Made by a program: the position numbers and the translations under genes
The notes under the pieces: generated by a model
Databases searched by the model: none
Seen by the model: the letters and a program-made list of their open reading frames with translations, nothing else
Told to the model about the DNA's origin: nothing
DNA from: Pseudomonadota bacterium
GTDB taxonomy: Bacteria > Bdellovibrionota_B > Oligoflexia > Oligoflexales > CAIYRB01
DNA length: 42,244 bases
NCBI GenBank assembly: GCA_026390435.1
Contig: JAPLFY010000121.1
Span: 1 to 42,244, forward strand
Direction of reading: 5' to 3'
Part shown: piece by piece, positions 17,958-26,665 of the stretch
Layout of the letters: the number at the start of each line of letters is the position of its first letter
Numbering within the stretch: the first letter of the stretch is position 1

Positions 17958-19220
17958 TCATTGCTCAAAAAAATCTAAATCGCGCCCAAAGGACTCGCTC
18001 AGGCGCCAGAAACCGAGGAACGAAAGCACGAAACAACCCAGACCGACCGCCACTACGGCACCCATCAGCCCCACAGGCCGGGTCAGAGCTTCAACAGCCA
18101 GGGTCAGTATCACAACGGAACCACGCAGGATATTGGGAACCGAAGTCGCCACCGTGGCCCTTAAATTGGTGCCAAATTCCTCGGCCGGAATGGTGACAAA
18201 CAGGGCCCAGTAACCACAGCACAAGCCCAACCCCACAAACACAGCGTAGTAGAGTTCCGGACTCGCATGTTTGAGGGAGATGAAGGCAGCAAACACAGCA
18301 AGCATGGTGCAGATCATGATGATGACTGCACGACGACGACTACGCCAGCGCTGACTCAGAAGTCCGGCAAGCAAACAGCCGGTAGACATACCAATGTAAA
18401 AATACAAGATGCTGTCCCCAGCAATCACCACCCCTGTGGCACCTAGTGCCTGACAAATCTCAGGTGAAAAAGTCGCCAAAATACCTATGACAAACCAAAT
18501 AGGCATACCCAAGAGTACACAGCGAGCAAAGCGCTTAAGTCGCTGAGAATCGGTAAACAGAGAAGCCCACTGCCCCCGCCTAATCTGCTTCAACTGCATC
18601 ATGTGCTCAAACATAGCCGTTTCGCCCAAGGGTAGACGCGCCCCTAGAGCGACCAAGCCCAAGATGCCACCCACTAAATAGCAAGTTTGCCAATCTGAAT
18701 GGAGCGAGACCACCGCCGCCAAGATAGCGCCGGTGACACCGATGCCTGCCACAAAAGTCGTACCTAGCCCACGCGTGAAGCGGGGCAAAACTTCGCTTAC
18801 CATGGTGATTGAAATTCCCAATTCACCAGCCAGACCCACACCAGCCAGGAAGCGTAAAGCACCGTACCATTCGACATCTGTGACATAGGCATTGGCAATA
18901 TTGGCCACTGAATACATGCCAACCGATGCAAACAGCACGCTCATCCGACCAATACGGTCGGCAACTACGCCCCAGATCACGCCGCCAATCAGCATCCCAA
19001 ACATCTGCAGATTCAGTAGACGCACGCCGACGTCAAGTAGCTCGTCGTCGGCGACACCTAGACTACGCAGACTTTTGATCCGCACGACGCTGAACAGCAG
19101 CAAATCGTACATATTAACAAAGTTGCCTAACGTCGCGGCTAGTACCGCGCGGTTGAATACGGCATTGCGCCATGATGCGGGCGTCAAATCTGAGTGCGAG
19201 GACGTCGTCATGTCATTCAT
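17958..19220 (-). CDS. Major facilitator superfamily transporter, probably sugar or organic-solute uptake
   Basis: 420 residues with 12 predicted membrane helices. The loop 2-3 motif GVVADRIGRMSVL is the classic MFS motif A (G-x3-D-R-x-G-R). The pattern of short loops and the AEEFGTNLRATVATSVPN segment near 360 resembles the metabolite/sugar-proton symporter branch. The gene lies 71 bases downstream of the exported alpha-amylase and 37 bases before the POT transporter, so uptake of amylase products is a reasonable guess but not shown by sequence. ATG 19220 and ATG 19211 are both possible starts; neither has a strong ribosome-binding site. Confidence 0.85.
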   Translation of the reverse strand: MNDMTTSSHSDLTPASWRNAVFNRAVLAATLGNFVNMYDLLLFSVVRIKSLRSLGVADDELLDVGVRLLNLQMFGMLIGGVIWGVVADRIGRMSVLFASVGMYSVANIANAYVTDVEWYGALRFLAGVGLAGELGISITMVSEVLPRFTRGLGTTFVAGIGVTGAILAAVVSLHSDWQTCYLVGGILGLVALGARLPLGETAMFEHMMQLKQIRRGQWASLFTDSQRLKRFARCVLLGMPIWFVIGILATFSPEICQALGATGVVIAGDSILYFYIGMSTGCLLAGLLSQRWRSRRRAVIIMICTMLAVFAAFISLKHASPELYYAVFVGLGLCCGYWALFVTIPAEEFGTNLRATVATSVPNILRGSVVILTLAVEALTRPVGLMGAVVAVGLGCFVLSFLGFWRLSESFGRDLDFFEQ

Positions 19221-19291
19221 CCAGCATTATCGGGGCCTTAAGCCGAGCCACGGCAGCTCGCATGGGACTCCGATTGTCAGTGCACGCGAGC

Positions 19292-21172
19292 TTAGCGCAG
19301 AAAGACTCCATCCGCACCAATTTTACCGCCACCGTTCCGGACATAGATCGCGGCTGAATGAGCTCGCACCGACACTTTGAGTTGACCGTCCGTCACTACC
19401 ACCTCGCGCCCGGTAACGGCGTCGCGGTATGTGCCAGGCCGGACTTGGTTTACAACAACGTCCTGGTCGGCATGCGCCGCCAGTGCCACCACGACATAGC
19501 TGCCGCTTTCGGCATCGTCCCGCACAAAGGACATGCCACTCCCCCACTCGTGCACCTGCGACATCTGACCTTTTTGCAGAGCGGGGATCTGGCGCCGAAT
19601 CAGGTTTAATCGTTTGATATGCTGGGCTAGCGGGTGCGACAGCGTTTGCTGCACTTCATTACTTTGAAGGCGATCACCAAAATAAGCCCGGCCAGTCTGA
19701 TCGAGAGTCATACTGCCACCGTCGATGTCCTGTGGCCGTCCTTTTTGGAACTCGATCTCTTCCCCGTAATAGAGACAAGGGATACCACGGATGGTCCAGA
19801 GCAAGTTGTAGACCATGGCGGCCTGCCAAGTCTCACCACCGAAGCGGAACTTAAAGTCATTGTCCGGGCCGACATCGTGGTTCTGAAAAAACGTGACCAA
19901 CTTAGTGGCATCACCGTAAATCCAGTCCCAAGCCAGTTGCTGACCAATACCGGAGAAATTCCCGCGCAAAATATTGTCACGAAACGTAGAGAACAAGGGA
20001 AAATCCAGCACGGAAAAACCTGAGTCCGGTCCTGACCGGGGGTCTGCCGGTGAGGTCGCGCGCCGGGTGTACCACCAGGGCCTGATCGTCGCCGAGCCAT
20101 TGTCGTTGCTCAGCTCTTGGCCAAGTCCTGTGCCCTTAACTAGATTTTCGCCAAATACGAAGACGCTCGGCTTATAAGCGCGCCAGTCGTCGATGAATTC
20201 CAGTAAATTATCGCGCTCGATATGTTTAGCCGTGTCGACTCTTATGGCATCGACACCCATATCCATATAGTGATGCATGGCCTGATTTAGATAGTCTTTG
20301 ACGATTTGATTTTCCGTCGCCAAATCAATGGTGTCGCCGGCCATGTGCTTGCGCTGCAAGGCCTTCGGATTCTCCCAGTCGCCACCCGACATGAATCCGT
20401 CTAGATGATACCAGCTGGAATCCAAATGAGCCGGGTCGATGCCGAAAAAACGCTGCGGCTGATACCCGGGTCGCGGCACAACCGCATTGGTAACCGGATC
20501 AAGCAGAGGTACCTCCCCCTCGGGGTCACTCTGCGCCCTTTCGACAAACCAGTCTGGCGCCTTGCTGTTGTCATTATCCTCGCGGTAGCGACTGCGGTAA
20601 TCACCGAGATTCCCTTGGTAGGGGCCGTTGCTTATCTTTTTCCCGTCGGCTGTGCGGAAATACTTAATCGGTAAGTGATCGATCCAAACTTGATCGCGAA
20701 TACCGTATTGGCTGGAGTGGTTGATCACCACATCTTGAATCAACTTCATGCCCCGGGCATGAACGGCATCGATCAGATCCTGATAGGTCGCATCACTGGA
20801 TTCAAGGCGCGGGTCTATTCGATTCCAGTCGTAAGCATGGTAGCCATGATAATCGAGCCCACTGCGGTTTTCCACTGGTGGTGAGATCCAAAGCGCGGTG
20901 AAACCAAGCTCTTGGATGTAATCGAGCTGCTGAATGAGACCGCGAAAGTCACCGCGCCAATGGGGATCCCCAAATTTGATCCGGTCACGATTGTAGTAAT
21001 TATTGTTAGAATCACCGTCGAAAAAGCGTGCCGTTAGCACGAAATAGATCGATTCCTCGCGAAAGTCGACAGCATGCTGGGCTTGCCGCTCAGCCTTTTG
21101 TCCGGTAGTCAGGGGGTAGGCACTTGCTACGTAGCTCGACAGGCTTAAGAGCAATGCAATCTGACTCTTCAT
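19292..21172 (-). CDS. Exported alpha-amylase, glycoside hydrolase family 13
   Basis: 626 residues with signal peptide (about 1-18, ending VASA). The GH13 conserved regions are all present: DVVINH (147-152), GVDAIRVDTAKH with nucleophile Asp313, FGEN with acid/base Glu342, and FFQNHD with transition-state stabiliser Asp433. A C-terminal beta domain with VVVALAAHADQDVVV follows. The enzyme should cleave alpha-1,4-glucans outside the cytoplasm; exact specificity (alpha-amylase or cyclodextrinase-like) is open. It is first in the minus-strand set with an MFS and a POT transporter. The 81-base region to ftsH contains an 8-bp inverted repeat that may regulate one or both genes. Confidence 0.93.
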   Translation of the reverse strand: MKSQIALLLSLSSYVASAYPLTTGQKAERQAQHAVDFREESIYFVLTARFFDGDSNNNYYNRDRIKFGDPHWRGDFRGLIQQLDYIQELGFTALWISPPVENRSGLDYHGYHAYDWNRIDPRLESSDATYQDLIDAVHARGMKLIQDVVINHSSQYGIRDQVWIDHLPIKYFRTADGKKISNGPYQGNLGDYRSRYREDNDNSKAPDWFVERAQSDPEGEVPLLDPVTNAVVPRPGYQPQRFFGIDPAHLDSSWYHLDGFMSGGDWENPKALQRKHMAGDTIDLATENQIVKDYLNQAMHHYMDMGVDAIRVDTAKHIERDNLLEFIDDWRAYKPSVFVFGENLVKGTGLGQELSNDNGSATIRPWWYTRRATSPADPRSGPDSGFSVLDFPLFSTFRDNILRGNFSGIGQQLAWDWIYGDATKLVTFFQNHDVGPDNDFKFRFGGETWQAAMVYNLLWTIRGIPCLYYGEEIEFQKGRPQDIDGGSMTLDQTGRAYFGDRLQSNEVQQTLSHPLAQHIKRLNLIRRQIPALQKGQMSQVHEWGSGMSFVRDDAESGSYVVVALAAHADQDVVVNQVRPGTYRDAVTGREVVVTDGQLKVSVRAHSAAIYVRNGGGKIGADGVFLR

Positions 21173-21186
21173 TTTGATTCTCGCTG

Positions 21187-21222
21187 GGTGACGGTACTTG
21201 GCCCTAAGTTTTACCCGTCACC
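21187..21222. repeat. Inverted repeat between the amylase and ftsH genes
   Basis: GGTGACGG (21187-21194) and CCGTCACC (21215-21222) are perfect inverted copies, 28 bases apart start to start. They lie in the 81-base divergent region between minus-strand amylase (start 21172) and plus-strand ftsH (start 21254). A dimeric regulator site is plausible; a hairpin with a 20-base loop is the alternative. Confidence 0.5.
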
Positions 21223-21253
21223 TATGTGAAAGTCCAGAGGCCGGGAGCTAAAC

Positions 21254-23209
21254 GTGGCCACACATGAGCAGCAGAGTGAAACACCAGTCGAGAAACGGAC
21301 TGACAGGCAGGCTGACGAGACCCCCCTGTTTAGACAGCCAGCATTTGGATGGAACATCCTAGCAACTGTCCTAATCATCGGGCTTGCGATCGCCGTTACG
21401 CTCACGACGCAGCGCAAGTCGCCACCGGTTGCGGCCTTACCGTATAGCGAATTCCTCCAAGCACTCGACGCGGGCCGCATTGTCAACGTGACGCTCTCGG
21501 ATCAAACACTGACTGGTGACATGCGAGCGACAGCGACAGCGACAGCGCCAGCTACAGCACCAGATCGATCAGCTCCCATCACGCGATTCACAAGTGTGGC
21601 CTTTGACGACCCTGGCCTGGTGCAAAAATTGCACGATAAACATGTGCAATTTCAGCGCGAAGTATCCTCCGGCACGCTACTTTCTATGTTCTCCTGGGTT
21701 CTGCCACTGCTTTTGTTTTACGGCCTCTGGAGCTTTATTTTACGCCGCGCCGGGAAAGCCCAAGCAGGCCTACTGACCATGACCAAGTCAAAGGCCCGGG
21801 TGTATATGGAAAAAGGGATTAAGACTACGTTCGCCGATGTGGCCGGGGTCGATGAAGCAAAAGAAGAACTCAAAGAGGTCGTAAACTTCCTCAAAGAGCC
21901 GCAGCGCTATAGTCGCCTCGGTGGTCGCATGCCCAAAGGCGTGCTTCTGGTCGGCCCCCCCGGCACTGGCAAGACCCTACTAGCACGTGCGATCGCTGGT
22001 GAAGCGAACGTGCCGTTCTTCTCTATAAACGGCTCAGAGTTTGTCGAGATGTACGTCGGCTTAGGTGCAGCACGCGTACGCGATCTCTTTCAAGACACAA
22101 AGCGCAGCGCGCCATGTATTTTGTTTATCGATGAAATTGACGCACTGGGTAAATCACGAGCATTAGGTGCGGGTGGACTTAGCGCGAACGACGAAAAAGA
22201 GCAGACTCTCAATCAATTACTCGCCGAGATGGACGGATTCGATCCGCGCGAAGGTGTTATTTTGCTGGCTGCGACGAATCGCCCCGAAATTCTCGACCCG
22301 GCCTTGCTGCGCGCGGGCCGCTTTGATCGGCAAGTCTTGGTATCACTCCCAGATCAAGCGGGACGTGGGCAAATTCTCCGTGTGCATTTAAAACACATCA
22401 AAATTGCTCCTGACGTAGATGTGAGCAAAATTGCTGCGTTGACAGCAGGCTTCTCCGGCGCTGATCTGGCGAATCTAGCTAACGAAGCTGCGTTGGTGGC
22501 AACAAGGCGAGAAGGCGACGATGTAACGGAAGACGACTTCACCCGAGCCATAGAGCGCATCGTCGCTGGACTAGAGCAGAGATCTAAAATCATGAATCCA
22601 GCCGAGAAGCGGCGCGTCGCCTTTCATGAAATGGGACACGCGACAGTAGCTCTAGCATTGGGTACGAGCGAAAAGGTACACAAAGTTAGCATTATCCCTC
22701 ACGGAATTGGCGCTCTTGGCTATACTTTGAGGCGGCCAACTGAGGACCGCTATTTACATGTCAAATCAGAGCTCGCAGCCAAGATTGCCGTACTTTTGGG
22801 TGGGCGCGCAGCAGAAGAAGACGCTCTAGGCGAGGTATCCACTGGCGCAGCCGACGACTTGGCGAAAGCGACTGCCCTGGCTCGCGCCATGATCGTGAAT
22901 CTTGGCATGAGCGACAAGATGGGCCTGGCTGTCTGCGAAGAGCGGCCAGCGCAGCTCCTCTCCCCCACCACACTGGGCCTAAATGGCGGCACCATAAGTA
23001 ACGCTACCGCACAGCTGATTGACGAGGAGATCCACCGCATTCTAGACGAGGGATACACCTTGGCGACAAAAGTGATACGGGAGAACAGTAAATTCCTTCA
23101 CGCGGGGGCCGCTCGCTTACTCGCCATAGAGACCTTGGATGAAACGGAACTCAAGCAGCTCAGTGCCGCTTATAGATTGCCGCTGTTAAATGTTGATGAG
23201 GGCGTCTAG
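21254..23209 (+). CDS. ftsH: FtsH family ATP-dependent zinc metalloprotease
   Basis: 651 residues, starting at GTG 21254 with GGGAG six bases upstream. Two membrane helices (about 33-51 and 143-163) flank a periplasmic domain containing a short Ala-Thr repeat encoded by three tandem GCGACA units (21527-21544). The AAA+ module has Walker A GPPGTGKT (234-241), Walker B ILFIDEID (289-296) and the second region of homology with [19 protein letters not shown]. The protease domain has HEMGH (458-462), where the usual residue is Ala at the third position, and Asp535 as probable third zinc ligand. It degrades membrane and short-lived proteins. It is not next to tilS, hpt or folP, frequent ftsH neighbours, so it could be a second copy. 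Confidence 0.96.
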   Translation: MATHEQQSETPVEKRTDRQADETPLFRQPAFGWNILATVLIIGLAIAVTLTTQRKSPPVAALPYSEFLQALDAGRIVNVTLSDQTLTGDMRATATATAPATAPDRSAPITRFTSVAFDDPGLVQKLHDKHVQFQREVSSGTLLSMFSWVLPLLLFYGLWSFILRRAGKAQAGLLTMTKSKARVYMEKGIKTTFADVAGVDEAKEELKEVVNFLKEPQRYSRLGGRMPKGVLLVGPPGTGKTLLARAIAGEANVPFFSINGSEFVEMYVGLGAARVRDLFQDTKRSAPCILFIDEIDALGKSRALGAGGLSANDEKEQTLNQLLAEMDGFDPREGVILLAATNRPEILDPALLRAGRFDRQVLVSLPDQAGRGQILRVHLKHIKIAPDVDVSKIAALTAGFSGADLANLANEAALVATRREGDDVTEDDFTRAIERIVAGLEQRSKIMNPAEKRRVAFHEMGHATVALALGTSEKVHKVSIIPHGIGALGYTLRRPTEDRYLHVKSELAAKIAVLLGGRAAEEDALGEVSTGAADDLAKATALARAMIVNLGMSDKMGLAVCEERPAQLLSPTTLGLNGGTISNATAQLIDEEIHRILDEGYTLATKVIRENSKFLHAGAARLLAIETLDETELKQLSAAYRLPLLNVDEGV

Positions 23210-23235
23210 ATAAGTTCACTACAAACTCAGTATTT

Positions 23236-23260
23236 TCAGGCGACTGCTGAAAGTGCCTGA
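23236..23260. terminator. Weak hairpin between converging ftsH and sulfatase genes
   Basis: TCAGGC (23236-23241) pairs with GCCTGA (23255-23260) in the 53-base space between the two converging genes. There is no T-tract after it on the plus strand and only TATTTT-like sequence beside it, so it is at best a weak or factor-dependent terminator. Confidence 0.3.
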
Positions 23261-23262
23261 CC

Positions 23263-25533
23263 CTAATCTAGCTCCGGAGCCACCGGGCCGTCGGTTAGCA
23301 AAACTTCTACAGAATCAATCCGCCCAGGGAAGACAAACGGGACAGTGTACTTATCGGTGACGGGTGACCCATAGTCACTGCCAATGTCAAAAGTATCACC
23401 CAACCCGAATCGCCTTGGTACCGTATGAGTAATGAATCCCTTAGCGACCGAACGCCCGTTGACCGACAGAATTCCCCGCCCAGCCTGTAAACCCGTGCGG
23501 ACAAATTCAAAGTCGACTTTGACTTGGCCCCGCGGCAGTGTTTCTGCGGATTCGATGTCGTACTGGGCTAGACCTAGGTAGTTGTAGGTATAATGCAGAC
23601 GCCCATCTTTTATGTACAAAGAATACCCGCCAAAGCGCCCGCCGCTGGCCACGATCACGCCGTCAACGGCTTGAGCACTAGCGTCAGTGGGAATATTAAT
23701 TGATGCGATGATTCTATGTGAACGATTCTTGACCGGTGGTGATGCCGATTCCGCAATCCCCACGTCGCCTTGAGTGTAGTCAAACTTGCTCCGCCCGCCG
23801 ACGATGGCGCGCGTTACGGCATCCATCCGCTCCAAAGTACGATCATCAAGAGGGTAGACATTATATAGCTTAGCTTGAGCGTCGAATAATGCTTTCAGCT
23901 CCGCTACTTTCTCAGGGTACTGGCTGGCAAGATCATGAATCTCAGACATATCCTCGTCGAGTTTGAAGAGCTCCCACTTATCCTTAGAAAAGTCTGCATT
24001 TGCTGCTCCGTGCTCCCACGGGAATCGACCATGGAATGCATCAGCCTTCCAGCCATCGTGCCAAATAGAGCGGTTTCCAAGCATTTCAAAATACTGCACA
24101 GTCTTAGGTGTAGGACTTAATGCGTCGGTAAGCGCGGGCGCAAAACTAACACCTTCCAAAGGAGCTTGCGTAACTCCGCCCACTGATGACAGCGCCGTAA
24201 CTCCAGTCAAATCCAGCAGCGTTGGCATCACATCGACGATATGAGTAAATTGACTGCGCACTCCACCAGCATCTGAAATATGCCCCGGCCAAGAGATAAT
24301 CATCGGATCATGCACGCCACCTTCATGGGTAGTCTGCTTCCAATAGCGAAACGGAGTATTACCTGCTAAAGCCCAACCTGCGGGATAGTGATTGTAGGCG
24401 AATTTAGTACCCAACTGATCAATGCGCGATAAGTTTTCCTTTAGACTGTCGGGTATACCGTTAAAGAGCAAATTCTCGTTAAAACTGCCATGGAGTCCAC
24501 CTTCACCGCTGGCGCCATTATCGGAGGTCACGATGATGATGGTGTTGTCCAGTTGCCCCTGGCGCTCCAGTTCTGCGAGGACTCGACCAAACTGTGCATC
24601 AGCGTGTTCAAGGTAGCCCGCGAATATTTCCTGCATCCGCGAGTATAAATGCTTTTCTTTCGCAGGCAGTTTGTCCCACGCCTGGATGACGCTCGGACGC
24701 TCGGATAACTCTGTCGAGGCCGGTACTAAACCCATCGCCTTTTGCCTGGCTAGCGTCTCAGTGCGAACCTGGTCCCAGCCTTGATCGAATTTTCCCGCGT
24801 ATTTGGCTGAATACTCAGACGGAGCATGATGGGGGGCGTGCCCTGCACCCGTGGCGAAGTATAAGAAAAATGGCTGCGCAGAATCTAGTCCCTGCTGCCC
24901 TTGCAGCCACTTAATCGCCTGATCGGCTAGATCGGTGGTGAAGTGGTATTTGGGTGACTCAGCTTGTGGCGCAATGAGCGTGGTATTATCCCAAACCGCG
25001 GGCTCCCACTGGCTGACGTCTCCAGCCATAAATCCATAAAAACGCTCAAAGCCGACATCTGTCGGCCATTGGTCGTGTTTAAGCCTAGGTCCTTGCAATT
25101 GTTCTATCGGAGTGTTGTGCCATTTACCAAAAGCTGCCGTATGGTAGCCACTCTGCCGCAAGGTCTCGACCAGCGGAAACTTATTCTTCGGAAAGCGGTT
25201 ATTGTATCCGGGCTGCTGCGTGGCCATCTCAGTAATCACGCCGGTTGCCGCTGAATGGTGGTTGTGCCCGGTCAGGAGAGCAGCGCGCGACGGGGAACAA
25301 AGTGCGGTCGTATGAAAATTGTTAAATCGCAAACCAGCACGACCGACTCTATCGATATTAGGTGTTTGCACAGGCCCGCCAAAGGCACTGAGATGACCGA
25401 AGCCAACGTCATCCAGTAAAAGCACCACAATATTCGGCCGCGTGTTTGCGACCGGAAGCGGTGCCGCCCAGGCCAAAGTTGGCATGATCGCCGCTGCTAT
25501 ACTTGCTGTAGTCCAAGTTATTTTTGTTGTCAT
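23263..25533 (-). CDS. Exported type I (formylglycine) arylsulfatase
   Basis: 756 residues from ATG 25533, chosen because GGAG lies seven bases upstream; an in-frame GTG at 25569 and ATG at 25539 are less well placed. A signal peptide ends near AWA (about residue 24). The metal-binding pair DD (41-42) is in NIVVLLLDDVGFGH. The sulfatase signature CSPSR starts at Cys79, the residue converted to formylglycine, and TSDNGASGEGG supplies further metal ligands. About the last 150 residues form a beta-rich, lectin-like C-terminal domain seen in long arylsulfatases. It removes sulfate from esters outside the cytoplasm. The activating enzyme is encoded immediately upstream at 25569-26537. Confidence 0.93.
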   Translation of the reverse strand: MTTKITWTTASIAAAIMPTLAWAAPLPVANTRPNIVVLLLDDVGFGHLSAFGGPVQTPNIDRVGRAGLRFNNFHTTALCSPSRAALLTGHNHHSAATGVITEMATQQPGYNNRFPKNKFPLVETLRQSGYHTAAFGKWHNTPIEQLQGPRLKHDQWPTDVGFERFYGFMAGDVSQWEPAVWDNTTLIAPQAESPKYHFTTDLADQAIKWLQGQQGLDSAQPFFLYFATGAGHAPHHAPSEYSAKYAGKFDQGWDQVRTETLARQKAMGLVPASTELSERPSVIQAWDKLPAKEKHLYSRMQEIFAGYLEHADAQFGRVLAELERQGQLDNTIIIVTSDNGASGEGGLHGSFNENLLFNGIPDSLKENLSRIDQLGTKFAYNHYPAGWALAGNTPFRYWKQTTHEGGVHDPMIISWPGHISDAGGVRSQFTHIVDVMPTLLDLTGVTALSSVGGVTQAPLEGVSFAPALTDALSPTPKTVQYFEMLGNRSIWHDGWKADAFHGRFPWEHGAANADFSKDKWELFKLDEDMSEIHDLASQYPEKVAELKALFDAQAKLYNVYPLDDRTLERMDAVTRAIVGGRSKFDYTQGDVGIAESASPPVKNRSHRIIASINIPTDASAQAVDGVIVASGGRFGGYSLYIKDGRLHYTYNYLGLAQYDIESAETLPRGQVKVDFEFVRTGLQAGRGILSVNGRSVAKGFITHTVPRRFGLGDTFDIGSDYGSPVTDKYTVPFVFPGRIDSVEVLLTDGPVAPELD

Positions 25534-25568
25534 CGACATGCTCCATAAGAGTTGGATTCTGTTGATCA

Positions 25569-26537
25569 CTAACTATCTTTTGCGCACCGAAAACCTGTAT
25601 TTGAACCGCCGCTATCGACGGCGCCCTTGCCGCGAGAACCAACGAGATAACGCGTGCAATATTGATCGCTACATAGGAACGACCCACCACGCTGCACGCG
25701 CTTTGCAACCCCGGGATCTCGAGGATCGAAGCTACTTTCAGGACCGCGCGGATTGTGTACCAAGCCGGCCTCCGACAACTGCTGATAATAATCAGGGCGA
25801 TACCAATCCGCAGTCCACTGCCAGACGTTGCCACTCATGTCATAAATTCCATAGCCATTGGCGGGGAATGCATGCACGGGAGATGTCCCGGCATAGTGAT
25901 CATCGCGCGAATTATAATCTGGAAAACGGCCCTGCCAAACGTTGGCAACCCAATGACCGCCAGGCTTAAGTTGATTACCCCAGGCATATTTTTTTGCTTT
26001 TAAACCGCCGCGCGCAGCATACTCAAATTCCGCCTCTGTAGGCAGGCGCCTGCCAGCCCAGGCACAATAGGCTGCCGCATCTGCATAAGCGATGTGGACC
26101 ACAGGATGTTGAGACCTTCTGTCTATACTCGACTTCGGCCCTTCGGGGTGTTTCCAGGAAGCTCCTTCGACATAACGCCACCATCCTAAAGCATCATCGA
26201 GAGATACTTTAGCTTTTGGTGGCGTAAATACGGCTGATCCCGCGACCAACAAGTCGGGAGACACCGAGGGTAAATCCGCAGCGTTTGGCTTAATCTCGGC
26301 TACGGTTTGATAGCGCGTTTGCGCGACAAAATCGCTGAATTCAGCATTAGTCACCGGCGTCTCTGACAACCAAAAAGGTGAGATGTCGACGCGATGGATG
26401 GGCAATGCATCGGAGAAAGTGCACCCTGTACAACCCATCTCAAAGCGACCGCCAGGTACACGTACCATCTTTGGCACTGCAAGACCTAAGTCTGCCGCTA
26501 TCAAGGCCCATACCAACTTAACAGATAGGAGCCACAT
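25569..26537 (-). CDS. Formylglycine-generating enzyme (sulfatase maturase, SUMF1 family)
   Basis: 322 residues. The FGE-sulfatase domain runs almost the whole length: VRVPGGRFEMGC near the start, SETPVTNAEFSDF, GRRLPTEAEFEYAARGG (162-178), YDMSGNVWQWTADW (232-245), and the C-terminal GGSFLCSDQYCTRY with both copper-binding cysteines of true FGEs, Cys289 and Cys294. It oxidises the sulfatase CxPxR cysteine to formylglycine using O2. The N-terminus (1-20) is hydrophobic and looks like a signal peptide or anchor, so activity outside the cytoplasm is possible. An additional CTGC (36-39) is unusual. GGGAGGT lies seven bases before ATG 26537. The sulfatase follows 35 bases downstream. Confidence 0.94.
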   Translation of the reverse strand: MWLLSVKLVWALIAADLGLAVPKMVRVPGGRFEMGCTGCTFSDALPIHRVDISPFWLSETPVTNAEFSDFVAQTRYQTVAEIKPNAADLPSVSPDLLVAGSAVFTPPKAKVSLDDALGWWRYVEGASWKHPEGPKSSIDRRSQHPVVHIAYADAAAYCAWAGRRLPTEAEFEYAARGGLKAKKYAWGNQLKPGGHWVANVWQGRFPDYNSRDDHYAGTSPVHAFPANGYGIYDMSGNVWQWTADWYRPDYYQQLSEAGLVHNPRGPESSFDPRDPGVAKRVQRGGSFLCSDQYCTRYLVGSRGKGAVDSGGSNTGFRCAKDS

Positions 26538-26665
26538 TAGGCCGACCTCCCAGTTGATCTAGTGTGTTAAATCATGCTTTCACTCGACTAAGCAACAACA
26601 TGAGGACCATGGCCGGCGAATTTCAGCAATGGGCTCACTTTATGGACCGAACGTTGCTACTACAG

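Noticed and set aside
18892-19380. 162-codon plus-strand open frame
   Set aside because: Antisense to the MFS gene and the amylase 3' end, rich in Ser/Arg/Thr, without a ribosome-binding site.
25442-25969. 175-codon plus-strand open frame
   Set aside because: It is antisense to the sulfatase/maturase genes, whose motifs are complete; composition (Arg/His/Ser-rich) fits a shadow frame.
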